This document shows positions 13,728-63,657 of a stretch of 64,000 bases of DNA, in pieces; position 1 is the first letter of the stretch, and every line of letters begins with the position of its first letter. A model generated the notes under the pieces. It saw nothing but the letters and a program-made list of their open reading frames with translations. It did not search any database and was not told where the DNA came from. The DNA comes from Ridgeia piscesae (taxonomy: Eukaryota > Annelida > Polychaeta > Sabellida > Siboglinidae), in NCBI GenBank assembly GCA_025642075.2, contig JAODUO010000029.1, positions 100,001 to 164,000 of the forward strand, in the 5' to 3' direction. The position numbers and the translations under genes were made by a program.

Positions 13728-14456
13728 CCTGGTGATAATAGGGCCTGCAAGTGGGTCACGATACATGGCGTGACTCCGCGCGACTGGAGCTTATTGGGGA
13801 CTAAGCGAGACTAACTGGGGACTGGACACAAGAATAATATTCTAACGATGGATGACAGTTGTAGCTTCCGACTGATGAATACTAGGAAAAGCAGTTCATA
13901 AATATCTTATGTTATACGTTTCTTATCTTAAATGTCCGATTTAATATTGAGTTTATCACACTATCATAGGCACATAGCGATTTACGTAGTGCAGATAATC
14001 GACACGATGCTAAGCTGTATGTGTCTTTTACGGGATTTGCGTTTTACATTGCTGTACGTTGTGGTTTCGATAAGCACTTATATCTGACAAGTTGTCTAAA
14101 TGCACATAATCATAACACATGTATACGTTTGGCCCAAACAGGTTGTACTGCACGAAAACTGGCACTGTTCATTATTAGTCAAGATCGCCAAACACAAGTA
14201 CTTGCCGCTATTGCCATAATAATCGATTAAAATTCATGATTTCCGTGATCATTGTCACCGGCAAAATGTTCCACTGCTTCTGCTTGTAATAATCCTTCGG
14301 ACAATATAACTGAAATACGCTATTTCCGGACAGTTCGATTATTACGACCAAAACAAAACTAAGTGCTATATGTTAACATGGAGTAAATGGACCTCCTGCC
14401 CCCAACTGCCCCCAGCCTCGTTTTCGCGCGCGAGACTTGCAGGCCCTATTACCAAC
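13728..14456. repeat. Inverted-repeat pair bounding about 0.7 kb
   Basis: The sequence taatagggcctgcaagt near 13737 recurs as its reverse complement (acttgcaggccctatta) near 14434, with weaker matching beyond. This may be a MITE or a chance foldback. The flank contains CpG-rich sequence (cgcgcgcgag, about 14425). Confidence 0.35.
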
Positions 14457-14677
14457 ACGGTTAACACAGGCTACAGGGAAAGTTCACTACCACAGACTAA
14501 TGTTCCACTTGACCATGTCAATGACCATGGGAGATCTCGTCGTGGCTGTCGATACAAACTACAACCTTCACACGGTGTCTAACAAGTGTTTCCGAGAAGT
14601 CTTTCACCACAGCGCAGCCGATAAACCAATTAAACTGTTACACTATCGAGTCGACACGGAAAGAAAGAGTGCTGGTT

Positions 14678-14757
14678 GTGATAACACAGCGTGTATGCTC
14701 CGGCGGAGTGGGTGATAACACAGCGTGTACGCTCCGGTGGAGTGGGTGATAACACAC
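14678..14757. repeat. 34-bp tandem duplication
   Basis: Two and a third copies of a 34-bp unit beginning gtgataacacagcgtgta, differing at three positions (tgtatgctc/tgtacgctc, cggcgg/cggtgg). Confidence 0.8.
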
Positions 14758-14998
14758 AGCCGGTGCCTCACTGTTGATCACACGTCAGATCTCAATAATC
14801 ACGTATCACCTCACGGTATCAGAGTCTGTACCAGGGCTGGAAACAAACTCAACCTGGCACATCTGTTCCCAGAAATATTGACAACTGATGCTCTGAAAAG
14901 GTTAACACATGGTTTATCCCGTCGTCATTTCCATCAGTTGTTAATCATCATTCAACATCCACGTGTTCAGATGCGTCTCCTTTATTCCCGTGTGATAG

Positions 14999-15440
14999 GG
15001 CATGTCAATATTTACCCGGTACCATTGCAAAAATTATAAAATTAAATAAAATTATTTAACTGGAACAGTTATCTTCAATTCATTACCAATCAAGAAAAGA
15101 TACAATATTTCCATTATAGCGCCTAAACCAGTATAAATATGCAAGGGTGTATTACGAAGCAAAACGGCTATGCTACATTTCAATCAACAACAAACTGGTA
15201 TGATGGTGCATGTCAATATTTACCCTCACAGTGGTTACCATAGGGAAAGATATAATAAGCTAACAAATAGTTAAACTGGAATGACTAAATCTTCAATTTG
15301 TTACCAAGTAAGAAAATACACAATCACCATGACAGAGTCATCTAAACTGGCAACCTAGTAAATAGGCAGAGGTAAAAATCTATTACAAAGCAAAAAGGAC
15401 ATATTATATTCCAATCAACAACAGCAAACTACATCATCCT
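14999..15440. repeat. Diverged tandem duplication of about 209 bp
   Basis: Both copies begin with gcatgtcaatatttaccc (about 14999 and 15208). They share in order an aactggaa..atcttcaatt.gttacca block, a caagNaagaaaa block and a final caatcaacaacaNNaaact block, with many substitutions and gaps. Confidence 0.6.
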
Positions 15441-16074
15441 TGTTCAAAATATAACCATAAATCTTCTTTATCTTTCAGCATTTTGACAAAACAAATCAAA
15501 CTTTTTTATTTCCACTGTAACGAAAACAACAGTTCCTTTCATTTGATACAGCATCAACGTTGCACGCGACAAAGTCACCAGCATGCAACAGTAAGAAGTC
15601 AACTCACCCAGCGTGGGAATAAATGCATCCCATCTGTGCATCGGGCAGCTGTGACGGTGGTGAGAAACGTCGTGTGCCACCTACACTTGTCCATCGAGTC
15701 CCGAGTCACTCAGCCTATCACAACACTATATTAAATATGCCTCGGATGCCCAGCACAGCTGATCAAATAATCAACTCAGCGTTGGACGGCTGGTCGAGTC
15801 AATTTACCTGCAGGCCTCATCATCCCAATGTTTTGTTATGTTTCAATTAGGTTCACTTGTGGTAGCAGCGTTAGCCGTTGCACCAGCACGTCCAGAACTA
15901 TGCACTCAAATGTCACATTTCAGTGCTTTGTGCTGGAATGTCATTTATAGAATTCCCACAGGTAAACATTTACAGGGTGCACCTGACCTACCTACACACA
16001 ACATGAGCAGCAGAATGTGTACAGTAAACACATTCATATAACTAAGCTGATCATAAGATGAGCTAATAAGATGA
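15441..16074. other. Non-coding spacer
   Basis: Nothing recognised. The short open frames here have no family resemblance. Confidence 0.4.
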
Positions 16075-17265
16075 CAAGTACAACTCTGTCGTGTACAACC
16101 AAGAGATGACAAGTACAGCTCTGTCATGTACAACCAAGAGAGGACCAGTACAACTCTGTCATGTACAACCAAGAGATGACAAGTACAACTCTGTCATGTA
16201 CAACCAAGAGAGGACCAGTACAACTCTATCATGTACAACCAAGAGAGGACCAATACAACTCTATCATGTACAACCAAGAGATGACAAGTACAACTCTGTC
16301 ATGTACAACCAAGAGAGGACCAGTACAACTCTATCATGTACAACCAAGAGATGACAAGTACAACTCTGTCATGTACAACCAAGAGATGACAAGTACAACT
16401 CTGTCATGTACAACCAAGAGATGACAAGTACAACTCTGTCATGTACAACCAAGAGAGGACCAGTACAACTCTGTCATGTACAACCAAGAGAGGACCAGTA
16501 CAACTCTATCATGTACAACCAAGAGAGGACCAGTACAACTCTGTCATGTACAACCAAGAGATGACAAGTACAACTCTGCCATGTACAACCAAGAGAGGAC
16601 CAGTACAACTCTGTCATGTACAACCAATAGAGGACCAGTACAACTCTATCATGTACAACCAAGAGAGGACCAGTACAACTCTGTCATGTACAACCAAGAG
16701 AGGACCAGTACAACTCTGTCATGTACAACCAAGAGATGACAAGTACAACTCTGTCATGTACAACCAAGAGATGACAAGTACAACTCTGTCATGTACAACC
16801 AAGAGAGGACCAGTACAACTCTATCATGTACAACCAAGAGATGACAAGTACAACTCTGTCATGTACAACCAAGAGATGACAAGTACAACTCTGTCATGTA
16901 CAACCAAGAGAGGACCAGTACAACTCTATCATGTACAACCAAGAGATGACAAGTACAACTCTGTCATGTACAACCAAGAGATGACAAGTACAACTCTGTC
17001 ATGTACAACCAAGAGAGGACCAGTACAACTCTATCATGTACAACCAAGAGATGACAAGTACAACTCTGTCATGTACAACCAAGAGATGACAAGTACAACT
17101 CTGTCATGTACAACCAAGAGAGGACCAGTACAACTCTATCATGTACAACCAAGAGAGGACCAGTATAACTCTATCATGTACAACCAAGAGAGGACCAGTA
17201 CAACTCTGTCATGTACAACCAAGAGTGGACCACTGGACCAGTTCAACTCTGTTGAGTACAACTAA
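16075..17265. repeat. 35-bp minisatellite C with higher-order structure, about 34 copies
   Basis: Units are built on gtacaactctgtcatgtaca then accaagag. There are two main variants, 'atgacaa' and 'aggacca', the latter often with ctatc in place of ctgtc. Between about 16730 and 17120 they follow a regular A-A-B order, giving a 105-bp higher-order unit about four times. Confidence 0.95.
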
Positions 17266-19770
17266 GAGAGGACCAACACAACTGTCATGTACAACTGAGA
17301 GAGGATACAACTGAGAGAGGATCAGTACAACCCTGTCATGTACAATTAAAAGAGGATCAGTACAACTCTCTCATGTACAACTGAGAGAGAAGATCATTAC
17401 AACTCTGTCTTGTACAACTGAGATAGGATCTGTACAACTCTGTCTTGTACAACTGAGATAGGATCAGTACAACTGTCTTGTACAACTGAGATAGGATTAG
17501 TACAACTGTCTTGTACAACTGAGAGAAGATCAGTACAACTCTGTCTTGTACAACTGAGATAGGATCAGTACAACTGTCTTGTACAACTGAGATAGGATCA
17601 GTACAACTGTCTTGTACATCTGAGAGAAGATCAGTACAACTCTGTCTTGTACAACTGAGATAGGATCAGTACAACTGTCTTGTACAACTGAGATAGAATC
17701 AGTACAACTGTCTTGTACAACTGAGAGAAGATCAGTACAACTCTGTCTTGTACAACTGAGATAGGATCAGTACAACTCTGTCTTGTACAACTGAGATAGG
17801 ATCAGTACAACTGTCTTGTACAACTGATATAGATCAGTCTGTCTTGTACATCTGAAAAATAGTACAACTGTCTTGTACAACTGAGAGAAGATCAGTACAA
17901 CTCTGTCTTGTACAACTGAGATAGGATCAGTACAACTGTCTTGTACATCTGAGAGAAGATCAGTACAACTCTGTCTTGTACAACTGAGATAGGATCAGTA
18001 CAACTCTGTCTTGTACAACTGAGATAGATCAGTACAACTCTGTCTTGTACAACTGAGATAGGATCAGTACAACTGTCTTGTACATCTGAGAGAAGATCAG
18101 TACAACTCTGTCTTGTACAACTGAGATAGGATCAGTACAACTGTCTTGTACAACTGAGATAGGATCAGTACAACTGTCTTGTACAACTGAGAGAAGATCA
18201 GTACAACTCTGTCTTGTACAACTGAGATAGGATCAGTACAACTGTCTTGTACAACTGAGATAGGATCAGTACAACTGTCTTGTACAACTGAGAGAAGATC
18301 AGTACAACTCTGTCTTGTACAACTGAGATAGGATCAGTACAACTCTGTCTTGTACAACTGAGATAGGATCAGTACAACTGTCTTGTACAACTAAGATAGG
18401 ATCAGTACAACTGTCTTGTACAACTGAGAGAAGATCAGTACAACTCTGTCTTGTACAACTGAGATAGGATCAGTACAACTGTCTTGTACATCTGAGAGAA
18501 GATCAGTACAACTCTGTCTTGTACAACTGAGATAGGATCAGTACAACTCTGTCTTGTACAACTGAGAGAAGATCAGTACAACTCTGTCTTGTACAACTGA
18601 GATAGGATCAGTACAACTGTCTTGTACATCTGAGAGAAGATCAGTACAACTCTGTCTTGTACAACTGAGATAGGATCAGTACAACTGTCTTGTACAACTG
18701 AGATAGGATCAGTACAACTGTCTTGTACAACTGAGAGAAGATCAGTACAACTCTGTCTTGTACAACTGAGATAGGATCAGTACAACTGTCTTGTACAACT
18801 GAGATAGGATCAGTACAACTGTCTTGTACATCTGAGAGAAGATCAGTACAACTCTGTCTTGTACAACTGAGATAGGGTCAGTACAACTGTCTTGTATAAC
18901 TGAGAGAAGATCAGTACAACTCTGTCTTGTACAACTGAGATAGGATCTGTATAACTCTCTTGTACAACTGAGAGAAGATCAGTACAACTGAGAGAAGATC
19001 AGTACAACTCTGTCTTGTACAACTGAGATAGGATCAGTACAACTGTCTTGTACATCTGAGAGAAGATCAGTACAACTCTGTCTTGTACAACTGAGATAGG
19101 ATCAGTACAACTGTCTTGTACATCTGAGAGAAGATCAGTACAACTCTGTCTTGTATAACTGAGAGAAGATCAGTACAACTCTGTCTTGTACAACTGAGAT
19201 AGGATCAGTACAACTGTCTTGTACAACTGAGATAGGATCAGTACAACTGTCTTGTACATCTGAGAGAAGATCAGTACAACTCTGTCTTGTACAACTGAGA
19301 TAGGGTCAGTACAACTGTCTTGTATAACTGAGAGAAGATCAGTACAACTCTGTCTTGTACAACTGAGATAGGATCTGTATAACTCTCTTGTACAACTGAG
19401 AGAAGATCAGTACAACTGAGAGAAGATCAGTACAACTCTGTCTTGTACAACTGAGATAGGATCAGTACAACTGTCTTGTACATCTGAGAGAAGATCAGTA
19501 CAACTCTGTCTTGTACAACTGAGATAGGATCAGTACAACTGTCTTGTACATCTGAGAGAAGATCAGTACAACTCTGTCTTGTATAACTGAGAGAAGATCA
19601 GTACAACTGAGAGAAGATCAGTACAACTCTGTCTTGTACAACTGAGATAGGATCAGTACAACTCTGTCTTGTACAAGTCAGAGAGCATCAGTACAACTCT
19701 GTCTTGTACAACTGAGAGAGGATCACTACAACTCTATCATGTACAACTAAGACAGGATCAGTACAGATAT
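17266..19770. repeat. 33/35-bp minisatellite D, about 70 copies, related to C
   Basis: Units share gatcagtacaactctgtctt then gtacaactgagatag. A 33-bp version lacks two bases (aactgtctt), and some units have tacatctga. The unit is clearly related to array C. Long internal duplications are visible, for example the block around gatagggtca at 18871 recurs at 19299. Confidence 0.93.
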
Positions 19771-20489
19771 ATCATGCAAAATTGACAGTTCTATTTCTAT
19801 CGTGTATTGCAACTCCTTCAGAAAGCTTCCCAGGATTATATTTAAAAAAAACAGGTAGAAAGCGGAATCAGGCTGGTGGAGAAAACATGACTCATGCAAC
19901 TAGGAAAGTAATCAAGGATCACGATAAGCACCTACGACCTATTAGTGATCTCAACAGACCTGAGTAGTGGCAACAAAACAGCAATAAAACAGCACACAGG
20001 TACTGTGTAATCGGTTATCACACAACTTAGACAAACAAACAATATTTATTCCTGATAAATTCGATGAGTGATGACTTCCTTCGAATGATTAATGTGATCT
20101 GTTATTATGAACCTTACAGTGAGACAACAAGCATGACCCATTGCTGTTAACGCAGTGAGCCTTCTCAGTTGCATCATGTTTACCCATTTCATGAAATAAG
20201 CATAGCATCTAATGGAAATTGTATGCCAATCTGTCAGGGAGCCACACATAACTGACAGCCAATAGCTTACCTATTGGTCTGCCGAACACATTGACATCTG
20301 CTTGCATGAACACATTTTTCATTTAAAAATTTGAACTGTTACTGTATATTGTATAGCATTAAATGTATAATGACAAGAATAATTATCTGTACAAAATTAC
20401 AATTATTTTGGGAGTACTGTTTTCAAAGGTTGCATATCCTATCTCCCGTAATGGAGCAGTCTGCATAAGCTGGGTTTAGGAGTATATAT

Positions 20490-20541
<52 letters not shown>

Positions 20542-20999
20542 TATAATTGAGGATAGCTTCCGGAGGAGCCCTGGGTACATAACCCAGGTGTGGTGCCACT
20601 TTCTATATAATACTGTCATACAATATGTATAATACACTTTGTTCTGTCACGTAAACACTAACCCTAACATATATACTCTGTCATCTGTATCCCGTCTAGT
20701 GGACAGTATTACATCAACTATGAGTGTCTGAACCAGAGTTCCTATTCTTCATAAGCGATAACATCATGATTTCTACTTGTACTTCACAGGTCAATCCCAT
20801 CAAATATGAACACCATATAAATGTAGAATGCCCAAATTAGTGTGCACTACCATTTTAAGCAGTGTCTGGTCAACATTGACAGGACAAAAACATAGCCATC
20901 CCAGCTTCAACTTCACACAACGTCAATGTGCCGTGTTAGTTTACAACAGAAGCAACACATTTTGTGTTTCTACCTGGTGGATGAGACTGGCGGAAATAG
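19771..20999. other. Non-coding spacer with a (TA)n tract
   Basis: No gene recognised. Contains an interrupted (TA)n tract at about 20481-20539 and a small perfect-arm hairpin cctgggt/acccagg near 20570. Confidence 0.55.
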
Positions 21000-22295
21000 T
21001 AAGTCTAGTAAACTACACCAGTACCACTGGACAGTAAGACTAGTAAACTACACCAGTACCACTGGACAGTAAGACTAGTAAACTACACCAGTACCACTGG
21101 ACAGTAAGACTAGTAAACTACACCAGTACCACTGGACAGTAAGACTAGTAAACTACACCAGTACCACTGGACAGTAAGACTAGTAAACTACACCAGTACC
21201 ACTGGACAGTAAGACTAGTAAACTACACCAGTACCACTGGACAGTAAGACTAGTAAACTACACCAGTACCACTGGACAGTAAGACTAGTAAACTACACCA
21301 GTACCACTGGACAGTAAGACTAGTAAACTACACCAGTACCACTGGACAGTAAGACTAGTAAACTACACCAGTACCACTGGACAGTAAGACTAGTAAACTA
21401 CACCAGTACCACTGGACAGTAAGACTAGTAAACTACACCAGTACCACTGGACAGTAAGACTAGTAAACTACACCAGTACCACTGGACAGTAAGACTAGTA
21501 AACTACACCAGTACCACTGGACAGTAAGACTAGTAAACTACACCAGTACCACTGGACAGTAAGACTAGTAAACTACACCAGTACCACTGGACAGTAAGAC
21601 TAGTAAACTACACCAGTACCACTGGACAGTAAGACTAGTAAACTACACCAGTACCACTGGACAGTAAGACTAGTAAACTACACCAGTACCACTGGACAGT
21701 AAGACTAGTAAACTACACCAGTACCACTGGACAGTAAGACTAGTAAACTACACCAGTACCACTGGACAGTAAGACTAGTAAACTACACCAGTACCACTGG
21801 ACAGTAAGACTAGTAAACTACACCAGTACCACTGGACAGTAAGACTAGTAAACTACACCAGTACCACTGGACAGTAAGACTAGTAAACTACACCAGTACC
21901 ACTGGACAGTAAGACTAGTAAACTACACCAGTATCACTGGACAGTAAGACTAATAAACTACACCAGTACCACTGGACAGTAAGACTAGTAAACTACACCA
22001 GTACCACTGGACAGTAAGACTAGTAAACTACACCAGTACCACTGGACAGTAAGACTAGTAAACTACACCAGTACCACTGGACAGTAAGACTAGTAAACTA
22101 CATCAGTACCACTGGACAGTAAGACTAGTAAACTACACCAGTACCACTGGACAGTAAGACTAGTAAACTACACCAGTACCACTGGACAGTAAGACTAGTA
22201 AACTACACCAGTACCACTGGAGAGTAAGACTAGTAAACTACACCAGTACCACTGGACAGTAAGACTAGTAAACTACACCAGTACCACTGGACAGA
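21000..22295. repeat. 35-bp minisatellite E, about 37 near-identical copies
   Basis: The 35-bp unit contains acagtaagactagtaaacta and caccagtaccactgg. I see only four substitutions in the body of the array (21934, 21953, 22103, 22222) and no length change. It is far more uniform than the other arrays in the window. Confidence 0.96.
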
Positions 22296-24394
22296 ACCAA
22301 TATCACTTGACTCACTCGTCACTGCACTGCAAACCTACTCTCATGATAAACTGAATTGATTAATTAAGTTTTATTTATATAATATATACCTATCATGATC
22401 ATTGAGTTAGCAGTGACCAGCGAATCTATTGATACTGTTTCTGTTCAGCCACTGTCTGTATATCCACAGTAACATCCTTGGCCTAGCTGCAAACAATGAA
22501 TTGTATAAATTATATATGTTTGGTCGTTCATTTATCTATTATATATATGTTTGCTCATTAATTTTTCTACTGTATTGTTAACAAATTCCAAAATAAATCC
22601 CTACATATCTACGTGAACAGGGTACCAAGTATTCGAATCATGAAGTAGTCACTCAAATGGCACCATCTGTTGCACTCTATGCACTGACGTAGCACTATGT
22701 TGTGTTTGTGAGAGCTGTCAATCTGTCATTACTTCACGTCTACACTGTACTGTCCTCATTTCAATTCACCAATTTATTCTGCCATTAAGGCATATTTCTG
22801 GGGGCTTTTTGAGTAGCAACCTTAGCCTCCAAAAAAGATTCTCACCCAAAAAATAACATCAGTTCAACCAGTGGAGCAGAGCAACGCTATGGTAGCTGCT
22901 TCCTTATTCAACTGAGGCTGTAATTCAATGATACATCGTGGGATAACATATATTTTCTATTGTGATCATTATTTGTGTTAAACACTTTTGGTCGTATGCT
23001 TCATGGATAATCGACTCTTTCCTAGATGTGCTTTTGCAGTATTAAATTACTGGGTACCTACCAATTGTAGTGCTGTATATCTAATACATGTGCAAACTAC
23101 TCCCCTGTTTAATAAAATCACTCCATGATATATGTCACTGTTATCTTTGTGGGCAATCCTATCATGCCCATATTGTTTTAATCATACAATACAATTATAC
23201 AACTTTATTCATCCCTGTAAGGGCAATTATGTGTCGTTAGGATCATCATGCAATGCCCTACATTCGGGCTATCGGGTAATGTCTCAGGCACACATTTTTT
23301 CTAATCTCAATAGTTGAGTCCTGTACAGGGCTTTATGCAGGACCAAATTATTGCCAGTCACACATGTTTTGGTGGACACATGGATGTTGAAACTACAAAC
23401 ACACATGTGGCACAATTTACACTCATTTTTGCGGCATAACTGACAACATCTATAGTTTGGGGAGACATTTTATTTTGCTCCTTCATTTTTTTAACCGTCC
23501 ACCACCCGTCCACCCATATTTCTACCCGTCCACAACGGTTTTTACCCGGTCCAAATGGCGGGTGGACGGGTGTCTGCATAATGCTATGGTCCTGTAAAGC
23601 TTTTTATTTACTGAGTCACAACATCTCTGTCCTGTTGGAATGAGTTTCTGACGACTGGGAGTCGGGGTGTTGGAAATCTGAAGAGAAAATGCTTCTTTTG
23701 TGGTAACCCAGAAGGAAAAAAATTGTAAATCTTTTTTGAATCTAATTTGACAATTTGACAAAATATTATGTTTACCAATATATTTAGTTAGTCTATCACA
23801 TACAAGTTTTTTCTATTTTTTGGTTGAAAATATCGGTAATATGGAGATTGGTCTATAGTTACTGATTAGTGTAGCATCTCTTTTTTTAAATCGGCACTAC
23901 ATTAGCTATTTTTAATTCATATGGTACGTATGCTTTGTCAAACGATAAATGTATAATGTGGCATAATGGTTTAATCATACTAGAATATGTTTGGTTGATG
24001 ATGTCTAGTTATATATATATGCCATTCAAGACAGCAGGTTTTTTTTATTATCCTTATCTCATCTGTGGTTGTAGGTGCCAAATATATTGATTTTTTTTAA
24101 TAAATTCCATTAAGATAATCATTAGGCTTTTCTGTAATGGTTAATGGTTAAATGTCCTTGGTTAATTCTGTAAATTTTTCACTCAGAGCTCTATTAATTT
24201 CTTAATGCCATTTATTTTAGGATATGTATGTGTATTACATGCATGATGTGTGGAAAATTCTTATAATAATAATGTCATTTGTTTTTTCTCGGGCTTCGAG
24301 TAATTTGGCATGATCGACACCGGCTAGTCTCGTTTAACCAATCCGCGCTCAGCTGCGTAACTGGTCACCTAGCAGGCTTTTGAATGTTATTCGT
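22296..24394. other. 2.1 kb AT-rich non-coding sequence
   Basis: No supported gene. A purine/pyrimidine-biased block at 23490-23590 holds repeated ccgtcca and a ggtggacgggtgtctgc motif, similar to the one near 9850, probably a dispersed repeat fragment. Confidence 0.45.
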
Positions 24395-24735
24395 GTAAAG
24401 TGCTGCCACCCCATGGAGACTGGGTAATCTAGGCTAATTCTGGCATAATTTCTGCATCATAAACAAGTGCAAATTAGTATTTTTGTTGTGGTTGTGTGAA
24501 TGTAAGTTTAATTTTGATTTTTTAAATAAAATAGTATTATATAATAAAAAGGGTTCCCTTGATTAATTTGTTATCTCAAATTCGGCCTGAGTGCCAATCG
24601 GCGTCTCTACCCTATCCTGGACGAGGCTGGGGTGATGCCGCCCTGGTGGTCACACCAGCAGACCATAAAACTACCAGATGGAGTTGATGGGCTAAAATGT
24701 GCTGCCACCTCACGGAGTCTGGGTAATCGAAGCTA
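24395..24735. repeat. Direct repeats of about 42 bp, about 297 bp apart
   Basis: The segment at 24395-24436 (tgctgccaccccatggagac then tgggtaatctaggcta) recurs at 24692-24735 with a few changes (tgctgccacctcacggagtc then tgggtaatcgaagcta). The pair could be the ends of a small LTR-like or composite element. Confidence 0.5.
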
Positions 24736-25640
24736 GACACCGCAGTTTATTTGCTTAGACACTTGCTTGCCATTGCTAGCCGTAACTCCGTGAGCCGGAA
24801 GATGCATGGTGCCGTACAATCACATCAATGGCATCCTCGCCATAACCTCCATGACCATGGGCATGATGGCATCACGCCATCAGTGCATGGCATGGGCATT
24901 TGTTTGTCGATTGTTTGATGCTTTTTTTAATACTAAAATATGCCATGCCTGAACTGGAGTGAGTGTTCTAATGACTAATCACACTGTCACTGTCACTGTG
25001 GTTCACAGATACAGTCAGCTCTCTGACAGACAACGGACTTGGTTTGTATGCCATTATATTACATACTTACGTTGTTCTTTAGGAAATGCCTACACTACAC
25101 GATTAGTGTTGTTGCGTAAAAACGCCCCTCCGGCGACTCGTATTTTAGACCAATGGAAGCAAATGTGACGTTTAGTTGACATTTTCATGTTGCCCAATCA
25201 GAAGTGTCAACACATGAAGTGATCTCTAAACCATAAATTTGGTTCTGGTTAACGAAACGACACCTAGCACAATCTAATTAAATGCGGTCCTGGAGCCAAT
25301 TAATATTAAATTATGTGATTATAATTTAATGTCTCCGTCGTCGAAATTCTAGTGATTTTGTCCCCTTACACTAAGTTTGTTAAACTCTAATTAGCCGTCC
25401 AACATAAACGATAAAGTCGAAGAACGACGTCAACATAAATAAGCCTCACCGCCATACGCCATGCTAAAATGTATGACGAACGCACATAAACATATATGTA
25501 CAAGGAACACGTATTGGGCCGCTCAACCCGGTTTCGGGATCTATGTAGTAGTATACAGTGTGTTTGGTTGTTTCGTCTAGAGAAGAAGTCTGAGGAACAC
25601 AGCTGATTAAAGTTAGAACTAGTAGAAGGCTGATAGAACA
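24736..25640. other. Non-coding sequence upstream of SPAG17
   Basis: No exon seen. It contains local direct repeats of ggcat/gcatgg (24800-24900) and otherwise ordinary AT-rich sequence. Confidence 0.4.
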
Positions 25641-25655
25641 ACGTCTCCACCTGTC

Positions 25656-25662
25656 GTAAACA
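25656..25662 (+). promoter_or_regulatory. Forkhead (FOXJ1-type) site
   Basis: GTAAACA matches the forkhead core RYAAACA about 160 bp before the SPAG17 ATG. FOXJ1 drives motile-cilium genes in many animals. Short motifs occur by chance, so support comes mainly from the nearby X-box. Confidence 0.4.
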
Positions 25663-25680
25663 TTATTTTGTTTGGTGTAG

Positions 25681-25695
25681 CCAGTAGAGGGCAGC
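25681..25695 (+). promoter_or_regulatory. CTCF-like core motif
   Basis: CCAGTAGAGGGCAGC fits the CTCF core consensus CCASYAGRGGGCRS at every position as I read it. It lies 127-141 bp upstream of the SPAG17 ATG, between a dense array region and the gene. Confidence 0.5.
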
Positions 25696-25706
25696 ATCGG
25701 CGCAAT

Positions 25707-25719
25707 GTGGCCTAGCAAC
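25707..25719 (+). promoter_or_regulatory. RFX X-box-like motif
   Basis: GTGGCC-t-AGCAAC fits the two half-sites GTNRCC and RGYAAC of an RFX X-box, with a one-base spacer (two is more usual). It lies about 105 bp upstream of the ATG. RFX factors control ciliary genes across animals, which suits SPAG17. Confidence 0.5.
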
Positions 25720-25731
25720 GTCCAAACAGAA

Positions 25732-25767
25732 ATGGCGGTTGATGTACAAAAGTTTTTGATGCTGTAG
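25732..25767 (+). other. Short upstream ORF in the presumed SPAG17 leader
   Basis: An ATG at 25732 within aaatggcgg opens an 11-codon frame ending at a TAG, 54 bp before the main ATG. The aaatggcgg also resembles a YY1-type element often found at promoters. Whether this is transcribed depends on the unknown start site. Confidence 0.35.
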
Positions 25768-25821
25768 TTGTCCTTTTACAGGTTATCTGTATTGTAATTA
25801 AGACATCACATAAACAACATC

Positions 25822-63657
<37,836 letters not shown>

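Noticed and set aside
14370..15039. Small open frames of 70-104 codons near 14.4-15.0 kb
   Set aside because: Overlapping frames with no recognisable domain; part lies in tandem duplications.
16091..17265. 274-codon open frame with YNQERTSTTLSCTTK repeats
   Set aside because: Direct read-through of the 35-bp array; no independent support.
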